In this document: positions 8,771 through 18,211 of the stretch, one piece after another | Layout: each line of letters opens with the position of its first letter | How positions within the stretch are numbered: the first letter of the stretch is position 1 | Assembly (NCBI GenBank): GCA_023413135.1 | Contig: JAEZQK010000090.1 | Span: forward strand, 13,201-77,200 | Direction of reading: 5' to 3' | From: Bacillota bacterium | Lineage (GTDB): Bacteria; Bacillota; Clostridia; Christensenellales; Aristaeellaceae | Length of the DNA stretch: 64,000 nucleotides | Position numbers and translations under genes: made by a program | Notes under the pieces: model-generated | Database searches by the model: none | What the model saw: only the letters and a program-made list of their open reading frames with translations | What the model was told of the DNA's origin: nothing

Positions 8771-8982
8771 GCCAGTGGCGGATGAGGGAGGGGTGGAGGA
8801 GGCTGGCGAAACAAGCGCTGCGAGCGGCAGCGAGTCAGCGCGCCGATTGAGCCAGATGGATGAGCCCCTGGACCCCGCCAAAGGCTCCGAAGCCGAAGCG
8901 CCGCCTGTGGCGGATGAAGCGAGGCGGAGGAGGCTGGCGAAACGAGCAATGCGAACGGAGTGAGCAGTGCGACGATTGAGCC
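8771..8982 (+). repeat. tandem copies of a GC-rich intergenic repeat
   Basis: Two units, about 8771-8860 and 8878-8982, share GGCGGATGA, GGAGGAGGCTGGCGAAAC, a run of short GAGCA/GCAGTG-like motifs, and GATTGAGCCAG. A third copy is at 31796-31905 and is almost identical to the second unit. All lie between genes. The remaining bases to 9106 include a weak A/T-flanked hairpin near 9030-9062. Confidence 0.85.
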
Positions 8983-9027
8983 AGCCGGAATATAACCCCT
9001 TTGGAAACCCCATTTATAATATTATCC

Positions 9028-9062
9028 GCATAAAAAAACGTCCGGGATGGAGCGTTTTTCTC
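9028..9062 (-). terminator. weak terminator downstream of the LysM gene
   Basis: On the minus strand, AACGCTCC and GGACGTT can pair imperfectly and are followed by a T7 run. It lies about 45 bp after the LysM gene's stop. The stem has mismatches, so the call is tentative. Confidence 0.4.
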
Positions 9063-9106
9063 AGCGCCGTCCCAGACTGTTCCAATGGTCACGATGCCTG
9101 TTTCTT

Positions 9107-9964
9107 TCACCCGATCGGCACACGGTATTCAAAAGTATGCCAGATACCGAAATCATCCCTGACGACCAGGCCCCTCTGGCCGCCGGCTGCGCTGTCCATG
9201 TAATAGGCATACGCGGAGCCTTGGGTGAACTGGCAGGTGAAGTCGCCGGTGAATGTGACGGGGGCGGCGTCAAAACGCAGTTCGGTTGCGGTCACCGTCG
9301 TGGCGATGGTGGTCGCCGTGGAACTGCCATAGGTCATATCGCCGAATATCTGGGCGCCGCTCTCGCCCCGGAGCAGCGCGATATTCCTCTGTGCCGCCGC
9401 CAGGTTCTGTTCGCATGTGCATGCCGACGGCGCTGTGCCCGGGATGCAGATCTGCTGTCCCACACGGAGATTGGCCGGGTTAATGCCCGGGTTTGCATCC
9501 AAAATGCTTTGAGCAGTGACGCCAAATCTCTGCGACAGACTGAAAATCGAATCGCCGGTCATGATGGTATAGACAAAGGTGTTCCCGGGACAGACGGTCG
9601 GGGCCGCGGAGGGGATGCAAATGATCTGCCCTACCCTTAAGCTGTCCGGCAGAATGCTTGGGTTCAAGTCCAAAATGCTTTGCGGGGTGACGCCAAACCT
9701 CTGCGCCAGCAGGAAAAGCGTATCACCGGCCCTGATGGTATAGGAAAAGGAGTTGGGAGGGCAGACGGGCGGGGGGGCGACGCCGGGGATGCAAACGATC
9801 TCCCCGACCCTCAGGTTGTTGGGGCTAAGACCTGGATTTGCGTCCAATATGCTTTGTGTTGTTATGCCGAACCGCATCGAAATGGAAAATAATGTATCTC
9901 CCGCCTGGATGGAATATGCTGTCTGCCCATTGGTACAAGTTCTGGCTGCTCCCGGATCGCTCAT
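9107..9964 (-). CDS. triple-LysM domain protein with a unique C-terminal domain
   Basis: A 285-residue protein with three LysM repeats, each with a (Y/S)xIxxGDTLF/SIF opening and an (V/I)GxxICIP ending, at about residues 17-60, 77-121 and 138-182. They are joined by Pro/Ala/Cys linkers. The C-terminal ~100 residues (IFGDMTYGSSTATTIATT onward) are not recognised. There is no signal peptide or transmembrane helix, as in spore-coat or cortex LysM proteins, so a spore role is possible but unproven. ATG 9964 follows GGTGAT at good spacing. Repeat-rich DNA lies downstream. Confidence 0.85.
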   Translation of the reverse strand: MSDPGAARTCTNGQTAYSIQAGDTLFSISMRFGITTQSILDANPGLSPNNLRVGEIVCIPGVAPPPVCPPNSFSYTIRAGDTLFLLAQRFGVTPQSILDLNPSILPDSLRVGQIICIPSAAPTVCPGNTFVYTIMTGDSIFSLSQRFGVTAQSILDANPGINPANLRVGQQICIPGTAPSACTCEQNLAAAQRNIALLRGESGAQIFGDMTYGSSTATTIATTVTATELRFDAAPVTFTGDFTCQFTQGSAYAYYMDSAAGGQRGLVVRDDFGIWHTFEYRVPIG

Positions 9965-10175
9965 GAATATCACCTTTCTACTATTATGGTTTGTTGGCAT
10001 GATTCATGGTATGAAACAACGGAATCAGGCGTTCCATGAGCGGTAATGGTCAAAGTGTTTGTGCTTGGCAAGCGGCTTCATTTAAATGCGGGCGGGACAA
10101 TTTTCAGGAACCTCATGAACCAACCACAAGAGCAAAAAGATGAAACAGACGGCCGCCGCCTAAGATGAGCGAAGG

Positions 10176-10229
10176 CCGCAAAAAACCGCCCGGTGCCTTT
10201 ATGAAGGCTCTGGGCGGCTTTTTTTGCGG
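10176..10229. terminator. bidirectional terminator
   Basis: CCGCAAAAAACCGCCC and GGGCGGCTTTTTTTGCGG form a long stem around a GTGCCTTTATGAAGGC loop hairpin. T-runs occur on both strands. It lies immediately after the pdxA2 stop on the minus strand and behind the LysM promoter region. The rest of 9965-10175 shows no gene. Confidence 0.85.
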
Positions 10230-10232
10230 GGC

Positions 10233-11258
10233 TTATCTTTTCGAGGTGGCGAGCCGGATCGCGTAGTCAATCGCGTTTATTAGGCTTTCCTCGTTTGCTG
10301 TACCCTTGCCGGCCTGGTCAAACGCGGTACCATGGTCAACCGAGCTTCGGATGATGGGAAGCCCCAGCGTCACGTTAACGCCGGTGACGGACTGCCATTT
10401 TCCAGCCGTATTGTCATACTGGAAACCGATAACCTTGAGCGGGATATGCCCCTGGTCGTGATACTGCGCGACGGCAATATCGTACAAGCCGCCCTTTGCC
10501 TTGGAAAAAAGCGTGTCGGGGGGGAGGGGGCCTTCGGCGTTGATCCCTTCCTTTCGGGCGTCTTCAATGGCGGGGCCGATCTCCTGGATTTCCTCAAGGC
10601 CGAAGAGGCCGTGTTCGCCGGCGTGCGGGTTCAGCCCGGCGACGCCGATACGGGGAGCTTTCATGCCAAGCTCGCGGCAGGCGCGGTCCGCGAGGCGGAT
10701 CACTTCCAGCACACGGGCGCGCTTGCATAGGTCGCAGGCTTCACGAAGGGAAACGTGTGTGGAAACATGCACTACACGAAGCAAACCGTCAGCCAGCATC
10801 ATGCTGTAATCCTTCGTGCCGGTCAGTTCGGCGTAGATTTCCGTATGCCCGCTGTAATGGTGCCCGGCCAGGTGAAGTGCTTCCTTGTTGAGCGGGCAGG
10901 TAACGGTGGCATCGATCTGGCCGTTCATGGCAAGCTCTATCACCTTTTCAACGGCCCGGAAAGCGGCCTCACCGCCTTGCGCCTGCAGTTCACCAAGCCG
11001 CAGGGTATCCATATCAACGATGCTCATGTCAAGAACGTCGGCTATACCCGGCTCAAACACGGCATCCCTGATACTTTCCAAAGGCCTGACCTGCAGCTTC
11101 GCGCCGGCGATCCGTGCAGCCTGGGCGAGTACTTTTGCACTGCCCACCGCCAGCGGACGGCAGCGCTCATAGATCTCCCGCCTTGCCAGTGCTTTTGCCA
11201 GGATTTCCGGCCCGATGCCGCACGGGTCGCCCAGTGTGATGCCTACGATTGGTTTCAT
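10233..11258 (-). CDS. pdxA2: PdxA2-type 4-phospho-acid-sugar dehydrogenase
   Basis: A 341-residue PdxA-family enzyme. It begins with VGITLGDPCGIGPEI and has the metal-ligand regions HHYSGHTEIYAELTG, VAQYHDQGHIPLKV and SVDHGTAFDQAGKGTANEESL. PdxA proper makes pyridoxal precursors. Paralogues fused by context to DUF1537 kinases oxidise D-threonate- or D-erythronate-4-phosphate, giving dihydroxyacetone phosphate plus CO2. Here the gene overlaps the kinase gene by 4 bp, which favours the PdxA2 role. The acid substrate cannot be told from sequence. Confidence 0.88.
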   Translation of the reverse strand: MKPIVGITLGDPCGIGPEILAKALARREIYERCRPLAVGSAKVLAQAARIAGAKLQVRPLESIRDAVFEPGIADVLDMSIVDMDTLRLGELQAQGGEAAFRAVEKVIELAMNGQIDATVTCPLNKEALHLAGHHYSGHTEIYAELTGTKDYSMMLADGLLRVVHVSTHVSLREACDLCKRARVLEVIRLADRACRELGMKAPRIGVAGLNPHAGEHGLFGLEEIQEIGPAIEDARKEGINAEGPLPPDTLFSKAKGGLYDIAVAQYHDQGHIPLKVIGFQYDNTAGKWQSVTGVNVTLGLPIIRSSVDHGTAFDQAGKGTANEESLINAIDYAIRLATSKR

Positions 11259-12526
11259 GAATTTGCACCCTCTTTTGCTGTTGGCTGCGCCTTGGAGAGC
11301 ATGGCCAGTATGTTCGGGATAATTTCATCGCTTCCAAAGCTGCCGGATTTTGTGATGATGTTACCATGGTATTTGCCGGTGATGATTTCGGAAAGAACGA
11401 CGCCCCCGGAAATTTCACCGAGTGGACGTATCGCGGTAGCCCCCGCTTGACACAGGAACGATGCAAGCGTATCGCCGCCGAATACGCACAGCGTTCCGGA
11501 AAAACCGGAGCCAAGAAGTGAAGCCGCGGCGCGGCCAAGGTTCCTGGCGATCCGTTTACCCGTTTCCCCGGCGGAAAGGCCCATTTCGTGTGCCCGGCGG
11601 CCTGCGTCCCGCACGTCGTCTTCGCATAAAGCGGCCGTCAGCATGAAGCTGCCCTTTGCCATGGCGTCAAAAAGGCGGGCGTTCAGTGCGCTAAGGTCAG
11701 GGGTTTGTGCAAGAAGGTCCGGAAAAGAAACGCGGGGAAGCCCGCAATCCTGCGCGCAGCGAAGCTGGCGCAGCGCGATTTCGCTGGTGCTTCCGGAAAG
11801 AACCATAAGGGGCGCTTGCATTGCTGGAAGCCGGGTTTCGCGCTCGGATAGCGACAAAAGCCCCGGCAGATATTTTGAGAACCCGGCGCACCCGGACATC
11901 AGCGTAAAACCGCCATCATGCACTGCATGCGCCGCGGCGGCCATGTCCGCTTCGCATGCGGCTTCAAACAGATGGATCACACGCTGGCCTTTTTGGGTGT
12001 GGAGCTCAGCGGTTGTGCCCGCCGCTTCCTTAATTGCCTCGCAAATAGTAAGATCGCACTGTTCGCGGAGAATATCCCGCACCGAATCGTGCCGGACGGG
12101 GTTATGCAGGTCGCTCCCGAAAACGCTTTTTGTGACAGGAACGCCGTATATAAAAAGCTGGCCGGCTTTTACCGTACGGCCGTTTTCGGGGTAAGCGGGC
12201 ACGAATGCCAGACTTTCGCCCCAGCCTTCGATGGCGGCACAAAGAGCCGCGCCGACATTGCCGCGCAGCCCGGAATCTGTTTTGACGTACAGCACACAGG
12301 CACCGGAGGCTTTCGCGAGCCTGGCCGCGTCGCTTGTCTTTTCGAAGGCTTTCGTGACTGACACGTGCCGCGTGTCAAGGTTGACGATGAGTACCGGTTC
12401 CGCTGCTTCCGGGAAGGTGCGCGGTGCATGAATGCAGACAAGCGCGGGAACGCCCCTTTGCGTAAGCTGCACACCTGTGTCCAATGCGCCGGTAAGGTCG
12501 TCTGCAAGAATGACCGCTTTGTACAT
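11255..12526 (-). CDS. four-carbon acid sugar kinase (DUF1537), copy 1
   Basis: A 423-residue kinase of the DUF1537 (DtnK/OtnK) family. The N-terminal domain opens with VILADDLTGALDTGVQ and contains KTDSGLRGNVGA. The C-terminal nucleotide-binding domain contains LCVFGGDTLASFLCQ and EISGGVVLSEI. It phosphorylates a C4 aldonic acid at the terminal hydroxyl. Its stop overlaps the start of pdxA2 in ATGA fashion, so product passes straight to the dehydrogenase. GGGGGA precedes the ATG at 12526. It is shorter and only distantly related to the second DUF1537 protein at 20748-22181. Confidence 0.88.
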   Translation of the reverse strand: MYKAVILADDLTGALDTGVQLTQRGVPALVCIHAPRTFPEAAEPVLIVNLDTRHVSVTKAFEKTSDAARLAKASGACVLYVKTDSGLRGNVGAALCAAIEGWGESLAFVPAYPENGRTVKAGQLFIYGVPVTKSVFGSDLHNPVRHDSVRDILREQCDLTICEAIKEAAGTTAELHTQKGQRVIHLFEAACEADMAAAAHAVHDGGFTLMSGCAGFSKYLPGLLSLSERETRLPAMQAPLMVLSGSTSEIALRQLRCAQDCGLPRVSFPDLLAQTPDLSALNARLFDAMAKGSFMLTAALCEDDVRDAGRRAHEMGLSAGETGKRIARNLGRAAASLLGSGFSGTLCVFGGDTLASFLCQAGATAIRPLGEISGGVVLSEIITGKYHGNIITKSGSFGSDEIIPNILAMLSKAQPTAKEGANS

Positions 12527-13008
12527 TCCGTGTCCCCCGAAATTTCACCGTGATGTATATCATTGTAGGGGTCCGCAAGAAAAAATGCAAGGATTGCGTG
12601 CGGCCGGATGTTTCTTTGTGAAACAAACGGGACGATCCGGTTAAATATGCGTATAATGAAATGATATACGCCGCCAATGAACAGAACAAAATATGGCATA
12701 TCAATTCTTCGAGCCTAAACAGGCGGAGACAGATGCAAAATGTGGGAAATCCATAAAATGCTGAATTAATATGGGTGATTATTCCCAAAAACAGCCTGGT
12801 CTGTTGTGCGTAATGATGAATGACATCAGCGCAAAATATGAAAAAAATAGTGCAAAAAATGAGGGGAACGGACAGAAAATTGCAAAACATCATAAAATAA
12901 GAAATGCATAGGACAAAATATGAGTAGATTTCATGCCTTTGACCCTGTATAATGGAATCATCAAAAGCGCCGAAAAAAGAAATACCGGCGGTTTAAGGAG
13001 CGGTGAAA
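12527..13008. promoter_or_regulatory. divergent promoter region of the acid-sugar locus
   Basis: A 482-bp AT-rich gap between the leftward kinase/PdxA2 pair and the rightward RraA-ABC operon. A good -10 hexamer TATAAT with an upstream TG lies at 12948-12953 for the rightward unit; no strong -35 is evident. On the left, ATGCGTATAATGAAATGATATAC near 12645-12668 may serve the kinase. No small gene or clear operator palindrome was found, and there is no regulator gene between the two units. Confidence 0.45.
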
Positions 13009-13725
13009 ATGACATACCAGGAACAAAACCAAAAACTTATTGAGTTATTCAAGCCCTGCCGTGTAACCGATGTCCGCGATGGAATGGATTGGATGGGATA
13101 CCATCACTATGGCACCGTGGACAAGAGCATCCGCCCCTTGTGGCAAACCCATGTGGTGGGCATTGCCCGCACTGCCCGTTATCTGCCCTATGAAGGCCCC
13201 GCCCCCACCGTGACAGGTGAAGCTTATACCGAATGGGCCAGCATGTATTACAAGGAAATCTGCACCGATCCGTGGATGAAGGACATTGAGCCGGGCGATT
13301 TTGTAGCGCTGGATATCGCCGGCCTGGACGTGGGCCTTCTTGGCTCCAACAATACCCTGACCGCTCTTTTGAAGGGCTGCGTAGGCTTTTTGACCAATGG
13401 CGGCGGCATCCGTGATACCGACGAAGTCATTATGCAGAAGATTCCCGTTTGGTCCAAGCATGTATCCCAGGGCATGGACCAGGCCCGCATCCGCTATCTG
13501 GAAAAGGATACCCCCATTGCCATCGGCGGCGTAGCAGTCTATCCCGGCGACGTGATCGTAGCCGACAATGACGGCGTGATCGTTGTGCCCCGCAAGGCGG
13601 CGCTGGACGTGGCCAAGTACGCCTGGCAAGAAATGAACGGCGACAAGGCGGGCCGCCAGAACCTGTACAAGAAGCTCAATTGGGAGCTGGATGATACGGT
13701 CATACCGGTGGAACCGGTAAAATAA
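13009..13725 (+). CDS. RraA-like protein (HMG/CHA aldolase family)
   Basis: A 238-residue member of the RraA-like family, which includes 4-hydroxy-4-methyl-2-oxoglutarate aldolase and oxaloacetate decarboxylases. Typical segments are LFKPCRVTDVRDGMDWMG at the start, GLLGSNNTLTALLKGCVGFLTNGGGIRDTDEV (the substrate and Mg site), and VYPGDVIVADNDGVIVVPR. The gene likely acts as a C-C lyase or decarboxylase on a hydroxy- or keto-acid. ATG 13009 is preferred over GTG 13003 because AAGGAG at 12995 is then 8 bp away. It is the first gene of the rightward operon. Confidence 0.82.
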   Translation: MTYQEQNQKLIELFKPCRVTDVRDGMDWMGYHHYGTVDKSIRPLWQTHVVGIARTARYLPYEGPAPTVTGEAYTEWASMYYKEICTDPWMKDIEPGDFVALDIAGLDVGLLGSNNTLTALLKGCVGFLTNGGGIRDTDEVIMQKIPVWSKHVSQGMDQARIRYLEKDTPIAIGGVAVYPGDVIVADNDGVIVVPRKAALDVAKYAWQEMNGDKAGRQNLYKKLNWELDDTVIPVEPVK

Positions 13726-13743
13726 AATAGGAGGTATCTATCC

Positions 13744-15027
13744 ATGAAAAAGACGCTTGCCCTGCTGTTGACGCTTGTGCTGCTGCTGCCGCTGTGCACA
13801 AGCGCCCTGGCCAGCGGAACGGTGGAGATCCGTGCCGCCTGGTGGGGAGACACCAAACGCCATGAGCTGTACAACCAGATCATTGCGGAATTCATGAAGG
13901 CGAACCCCGACATCAAGGTCGTCACCGAGCCGGTGAGCTGGAATGACTACTGGGATAAGCTGTCGGTTCAGGTGGCTGGCGGCAATGCGCCCGACTTCAT
14001 CTGCATGCATCCGCAGTATGCGGCCGACTACATTGGCCGTGGGATGGTGGAGCCGCTGGATCAGTACATCAAAGACGGCGTGATCTCAACCGAAGGCTGG
14101 GCCGAGGGCACCATCAATACCGGCATTGTCAATGGCGTGAACAGCATGATGGCGATGGGTGTTACCTTCACCAGCGTGTTTGTGAACGAAGGCCTGTTTG
14201 CGGAGCTGGGCATTGAGAAGCCCGCTTTCGACTGGACCTATGATGACATGAAGGCCATCGGCCTGAAAGCTCGCGAAGCCTTCGACGCGGCCGGGAAAAG
14301 CGATGCCTGGCTGATGAACGACATGTCCAACAACATCAACTCGTTCAGGTACTTCGTGCGCCAGAACGGCCGCGAGCTGTATGACGCAGAAGGCAACATC
14401 AACTTCACCGCGGAAGACGCGGAAAAATGGTTCGCCATGTTCAAGGAATTCCGCGATCTGGGCATCATCCCCGATGCGGCGACCGCCACCGAGTACTTTA
14501 ATGCCACGCTGGAAGACAGCACCTTCTCTCGCGACATGGTGCTTTTGACCCAGGTGCCCATCAACCAGTTGAAGCTGTACTGCACCACCTTCCCGGACAA
14601 GACGGTCAGCGCCATCCGCATTCCCTCGCTTGCCGGCGGGGCAGTGGGTGAATTCCCCGAAGGCGCGCACTTTGGCATCTATGCCAAGTCCACCCCCGAA
14701 AAGAAGCTGGCCGCGGCCAAGCTGCTCAACTTCTGGGTGAATACGGAAACCTCCTTGGCCCTGTTCGGGCTTGATCAGGGCGTGCCCGGCAATCTGGCTC
14801 TGAAGGATGCCTATGCGTCCAAGCTGGACGAATACCAGCTGCAGATTCAGGATTTCGTGAATAAGCTGTCGGAGATCGCTACGCCGACCATCTACCCGCC
14901 CACCGGCGCTTCCGAGATCGACACGCTGTTCAAGAGCATCGCCGAAGCTGTGCAATTCGATGCCATGACTCCTGCCGATGCCGCCCAGGAACTCTACGCC
15001 GCGGCCGTAGCAATCCGCTCGAAGTAA
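13744..15027 (+). CDS. sugar ABC transporter substrate-binding protein
   Basis: A 427-residue extracellular family 1 binding protein. Residues 1-23 form a signal peptide (KKTLALLLTLVLLLPLCTSALA). The Cys in LPLC lacks a small residue at -1, so a normal lipobox is not evident. The motif VTEPVSWNDYWDKLSVQVAGGNAPDFICMHPQYAADYI is typical of oligosaccharide or acid-sugar binding proteins. It delivers solute to the two permeases downstream. No ATPase gene is in the cluster, so a shared MsmK-type ATPase is likely. GGAGG at 13730 precedes the start. Confidence 0.9.
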   Translation: MKKTLALLLTLVLLLPLCTSALASGTVEIRAAWWGDTKRHELYNQIIAEFMKANPDIKVVTEPVSWNDYWDKLSVQVAGGNAPDFICMHPQYAADYIGRGMVEPLDQYIKDGVISTEGWAEGTINTGIVNGVNSMMAMGVTFTSVFVNEGLFAELGIEKPAFDWTYDDMKAIGLKAREAFDAAGKSDAWLMNDMSNNINSFRYFVRQNGRELYDAEGNINFTAEDAEKWFAMFKEFRDLGIIPDAATATEYFNATLEDSTFSRDMVLLTQVPINQLKLYCTTFPDKTVSAIRIPSLAGGAVGEFPEGAHFGIYAKSTPEKKLAAAKLLNFWVNTETSLALFGLDQGVPGNLALKDAYASKLDEYQLQIQDFVNKLSEIATPTIYPPTGASEIDTLFKSIAEAVQFDAMTPADAAQELYAAAVAIRSK

Positions 15028-15066
15028 TAACCTTCGCCTAATGGCGTTAGACCAGCCTTTTTAATC

Positions 15067-15117
15067 AGGGGGGAAAGCCGTACAGATGAAAGTTATGATC
15101 CGTTCGGCTTTTCCCCT
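15067..15117 (+). other. intercistronic hairpin after the binding-protein gene
   Basis: AGGGGGGAAAGCCG pairs with CGGCTTTTCCCCT across a 21-nt loop. There is no U-run, so it may stabilise or stop part of the transcript and raise binding-protein output over the permeases. Confidence 0.6.
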
Positions 15118-15180
15118 GCTAAATTGTTCCCATTCATCCCAAGCGGTTCCGGACATTTCCTTGAAAAGGAGGCCGATGGC

Positions 15181-16086
15181 TTGAAAAGGTCCCACATGAA
15201 CAAGCCGTGGGAGGCATATGTTTTCCTGAGCCCTTGGCTGATCGGTTTATTTTGCTTCACCATCATACCGATGATTATGTCGCTGTATTTCTCGTTTACG
15301 CAGTATGACATGGCAAGCGCACCGAAGTGGATCGGCCTTACCAACTATATCGATATGGCCCGCGACCCACGGCTACTCAAAAGCCTTAAGGTTACCTTCA
15401 CGTATGTTGGGTGCAGCATTCCCTTTCAGCTTGCATTTGCGTTGCTGCTGGCCACGGTGCTGAAGAAAAACCGGCGCGGCGTGCGCTTTTACCGCGCGAT
15501 ATACTACCTCCCTTCGCTCTTTGGCGGAAGTGTTGCCGTTGCGCTTTTGTGGCGCCAGATATTTAACAAGACGGGCATCATTAACCGCTTACTGGATATA
15601 TTCGGCATTACGGGAAAAAACTGGATTGCTACACCGTCTACGGTACTTTATACGCTGGTGATACTGGCCATCTGGCAGTTTGGCTCGTCCATGGTTGTGT
15701 TCCTGGGAGGACTGAAGCAGATCCCGGCAGACTATTACGAGGCGGGCGAGATCGACGGCGCCAACAAGGTCCAGTTATTTTTCAAGATCACGCTGCCGCT
15801 GCTTACGCCGATGGTGTTTTTCAACCTGGTGATGACCATCATCAGCGCATTTCAGGCGTTCACGCCCTCGTACATCATCAGCCAGGGTACGGGCGGCCCC
15901 ATGGATTCCACGATGTTTTACACGCTGTACTTATATATCAAAGGCTTCCGGCAGTTTAACATGGGCTATGCTTCCGCCATGGCCTGGGTATTGCTTGTGA
16001 TTATTGCCATCGTGACCGCGCTGATGTTTGGCATTGCCAACAAGTGGGTCTATTATGACGACGTGGAAAAGGGGGGAGCGCGTTGA
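15181..16086 (+). CDS. carbohydrate ABC transporter permease, MalF-like
   Basis: A 301-residue permease with six predicted membrane helices and the EAA loop YYEAGEIDGANKVQLFFKITLP that docks the ATPase. It pairs with the next gene. TTG 15181 is chosen because AAGGAGG ends 8 bp before it; ATG 15196 is the alternative, and the upstream frame from 15124 runs through the intercistronic hairpin zone. Its last 4 bp overlap the next gene. Confidence 0.88.
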   Translation: MKRSHMNKPWEAYVFLSPWLIGLFCFTIIPMIMSLYFSFTQYDMASAPKWIGLTNYIDMARDPRLLKSLKVTFTYVGCSIPFQLAFALLLATVLKKNRRGVRFYRAIYYLPSLFGGSVAVALLWRQIFNKTGIINRLLDIFGITGKNWIATPSTVLYTLVILAIWQFGSSMVVFLGGLKQIPADYYEAGEIDGANKVQLFFKITLPLLTPMVFFNLVMTIISAFQAFTPSYIISQGTGGPMDSTMFYTLYLYIKGFRQFNMGYASAMAWVLLVIIAIVTALMFGIANKWVYYDDVEKGGAR

Positions 16087-16922
16087 AACGCAGATACGTA
16101 CGTACTGTTGCGTATCACCTCCTGATCCTCCTGTGTGGCTTTGCGATGCTCTATCCCCTTTTATGGATGCTTAGTGCGTCGTTCAAGACAAACGGGGAAA
16201 TCTTTTCCGGGTCCAACTTTCTCCCACTGGCACCTACGCTGAGCAACTACATAAGTGGGCTTAAAGGCGTATCCGGCTACAGCTTTATAAGGTTCTTTGG
16301 CAACTCGTTTCTGATTGCGGGGCTTTGCATGGTTGGCAACATGCTTTCCTGCTCCATGGCGGCCTACGCCTTCTCAAAGCTGAACTTTCGGATGAAAGGC
16401 TTTTTGTTCACCATCATGATGGGAACGCTGATGCTGCCGTTCCATGTACGCCTGATTCCGCAGTATATCGTCTTCAACCAGGTCGGCTGGGTCGACACCT
16501 TTTTGCCGCTTGTCGTGCCCAAATTCTTTGCTACCGAGGGGTTCTTTGTTTTCCTGCTGACCCAGTTTATGCGAACCATCAGCAATGAGATGCTGGAAGC
16601 CCCGCGCATCGACGGCTGCAATACCTTCCACATCTATACTTATTTTATGCTCCCGCTGTCGGTGCCCGCGCTGGTGACGGTAGCCATCTTCACCTTCATC
16701 TGGACATGGAACGACTTTTTCTCGCAGATGATCTATCTGTCAGACCCGGCAAAGTTCACGGTCTCGCTGGCGCTGCGCATGTTCGTGGACGCCACGGGTC
16801 AAAGCTCCTGGGGTGCTCTATTCGCCATGTCATGCCTGTCGCTGCTGCCGCTGTTTACGCTTTTCATCGTGTTCCAGCGGTATCTGGTGGAGGGCATCAC
16901 CGCCGGCAGCCTAAAGGGATAA
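16083..16922 (+). CDS. carbohydrate ABC transporter permease, MalG-like
   Basis: A 279-residue six-helix permease with the family start (GFAMLYPLLWMLSASFKTN) and the EAA loop EMLEAPRIDGCNTFHIYTYFMLP. It starts at TTG 16083, overlapping the first permease by 4 bp, and ends in the usual EGITAGSLKG. With its partner and the binding protein it forms an importer without a local ATPase. Confidence 0.9.
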   Translation: MKRRYVRTVAYHLLILLCGFAMLYPLLWMLSASFKTNGEIFSGSNFLPLAPTLSNYISGLKGVSGYSFIRFFGNSFLIAGLCMVGNMLSCSMAAYAFSKLNFRMKGFLFTIMMGTLMLPFHVRLIPQYIVFNQVGWVDTFLPLVVPKFFATEGFFVFLLTQFMRTISNEMLEAPRIDGCNTFHIYTYFMLPLSVPALVTVAIFTFIWTWNDFFSQMIYLSDPAKFTVSLALRMFVDATGQSSWGALFAMSCLSLLPLFTLFIVFQRYLVEGITAGSLKG

Positions 16923-16954
16923 CCACTTAATCATCGGAAAGGAAGACGATCTTT

Positions 16955-17383
16955 ATGAGGACATATGTTGGAAGCCAATTTGGGCGCCATGTGGTGATGC
17001 ATCTTGGCAAAGGGGAACAGGTTCTGGAATCTATTCAGAGCGAGATCAAGCGCCTGAACATACGTACCGGCATTGTGACCTCCGGCATCGGTTCAGCCCG
17101 AAAGATCGTATACCACCGCATCGGAAACCTTGCGGATGATCCGCTGAACATTTTCGTCACCAAGGAAGGCCCCATGGAGATCGGCGCCATTCAAGGCATC
17201 ATCATAGACGGGGAACCCCACCTGCACATCGTTTGCTACGGCGAGGACGGGGCTTTCTCCGGCCACCTGGAGCCTGGCTGCGAAATACAGTACCTGGCGG
17301 AGATCAGCATCATTGAGCTTACCGACGCGGACCTAACCCGCAGGATCGATGAATTCGGCATCTCCTATATCGATAAGCGTTAA
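16955..17383 (+). CDS. PPC-domain (DUF296) protein
   Basis: A 142-residue protein composed of one PPC domain (DUF296), the fold also found in plant AT-hook proteins. The core RTGIVTSGIGSARKIVYHRI and HLHIVCYGEDGAFSGHLEPGCEI match the family; the His residues form a probable metal site. Bacterial stand-alone forms are often found in catabolic operons, but their role is not settled. Here the gene lies 32 bp after the permease and 5 bp before an isomerase-like gene, so it probably acts in the same pathway. Confidence 0.8.
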   Translation: MRTYVGSQFGRHVVMHLGKGEQVLESIQSEIKRLNIRTGIVTSGIGSARKIVYHRIGNLADDPLNIFVTKEGPMEIGAIQGIIIDGEPHLHIVCYGEDGAFSGHLEPGCEIQYLAEISIIELTDADLTRRIDEFGISYIDKR

Positions 17384-17388
17384 AAAGT

Positions 17389-18171
17389 ATGAAATTCGGC
17401 TGTGTGACGACGGTGGCGGATTATCCGCTGATGATCGAGGCTGGGTTTGATTACGTGGAGCTTTCCGGGCGCAACGTGTGTGCCATGGATCATGCAGCGT
17501 TTGAAGCCCTTCGCCGCATGATTGGGGTTGGCGGGCTTCCCTGCCTGGGCTTCAATGCCTATTGCCCGCCGGAAGTGCGCATTGCGGGGCCGGGGTTTTC
17601 AGCGTATAAAGCACGGGAATACGCTCTGCGGTGTTTAGAGCGGGCTGCGGCTTTGAATGTGCAGGCGGTGGGTGTGGGTTCGCCCATGTCCCGGAACCTG
17701 CCCGAAGGGTTCGATCAAATTCTTGCCTTGCGGCAGGCGGAAGAGTTCTTTGCCACAACGGCGGAGGTCTTCTCCACCCAGAACATCTATGTCTGCGTGG
17801 AAGCACTTGGGCCCTGCTACAGCAATTTTATCAACCGCTTGGAGGAAGCCCAGCGCATCATACGGTCGGTGAACATGGAAAACCTGAAGCTCGTCCTGGA
17901 CTTTTATAACATGGAGCACAGCGGGGAGGCGGACATTCCGCTTTCCCCTTTCGTAAGCGATATTGTACACGCCCATATATCCGATGATGCGGGAAGCCCT
18001 AAAAAACGCTGGTTTTTAAAGCCGGAAAAACGTGATATGCACATCGCGCGCATAAAAAGGCTGTACGCGGCGGGGTATCTGGGCGTTGTCACGCTGGAAA
18101 CCGACCTTCCGGCGGATTTAAATGAAGCTGCGCAATCCCTTTGCATCCTGAGGGATGCAGTTCTTGCATAA
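17389..18171 (+). CDS. sugar phosphate isomerase/epimerase-like TIM-barrel protein
   Basis: A 260-residue AP-endonuclease-2 type TIM barrel. Metal-ligand positions fit the family: VCVEALG (Glu), VLDFYNM (Asp), HAHISDD (His), and a C-terminal TLETDLP (Glu). Such proteins isomerise or epimerise sugar acids or keto-sugars. The start ATG at 17389 is 5 bp after the PPC gene; the upstream TTAAAAAGT is a poor ribosome site, suggesting translational coupling. The next gene's frame starts before its stop, but its real start is downstream. Confidence 0.8.
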   Translation: MKFGCVTTVADYPLMIEAGFDYVELSGRNVCAMDHAAFEALRRMIGVGGLPCLGFNAYCPPEVRIAGPGFSAYKAREYALRCLERAAALNVQAVGVGSPMSRNLPEGFDQILALRQAEEFFATTAEVFSTQNIYVCVEALGPCYSNFINRLEEAQRIIRSVNMENLKLVLDFYNMEHSGEADIPLSPFVSDIVHAHISDDAGSPKKRWFLKPEKRDMHIARIKRLYAAGYLGVVTLETDLPADLNEAAQSLCILRDAVLA

Positions 18172-18211
18172 TAACGATTTCTACCGACCCGACCATAAGG
18201 AGGAAAAAAGT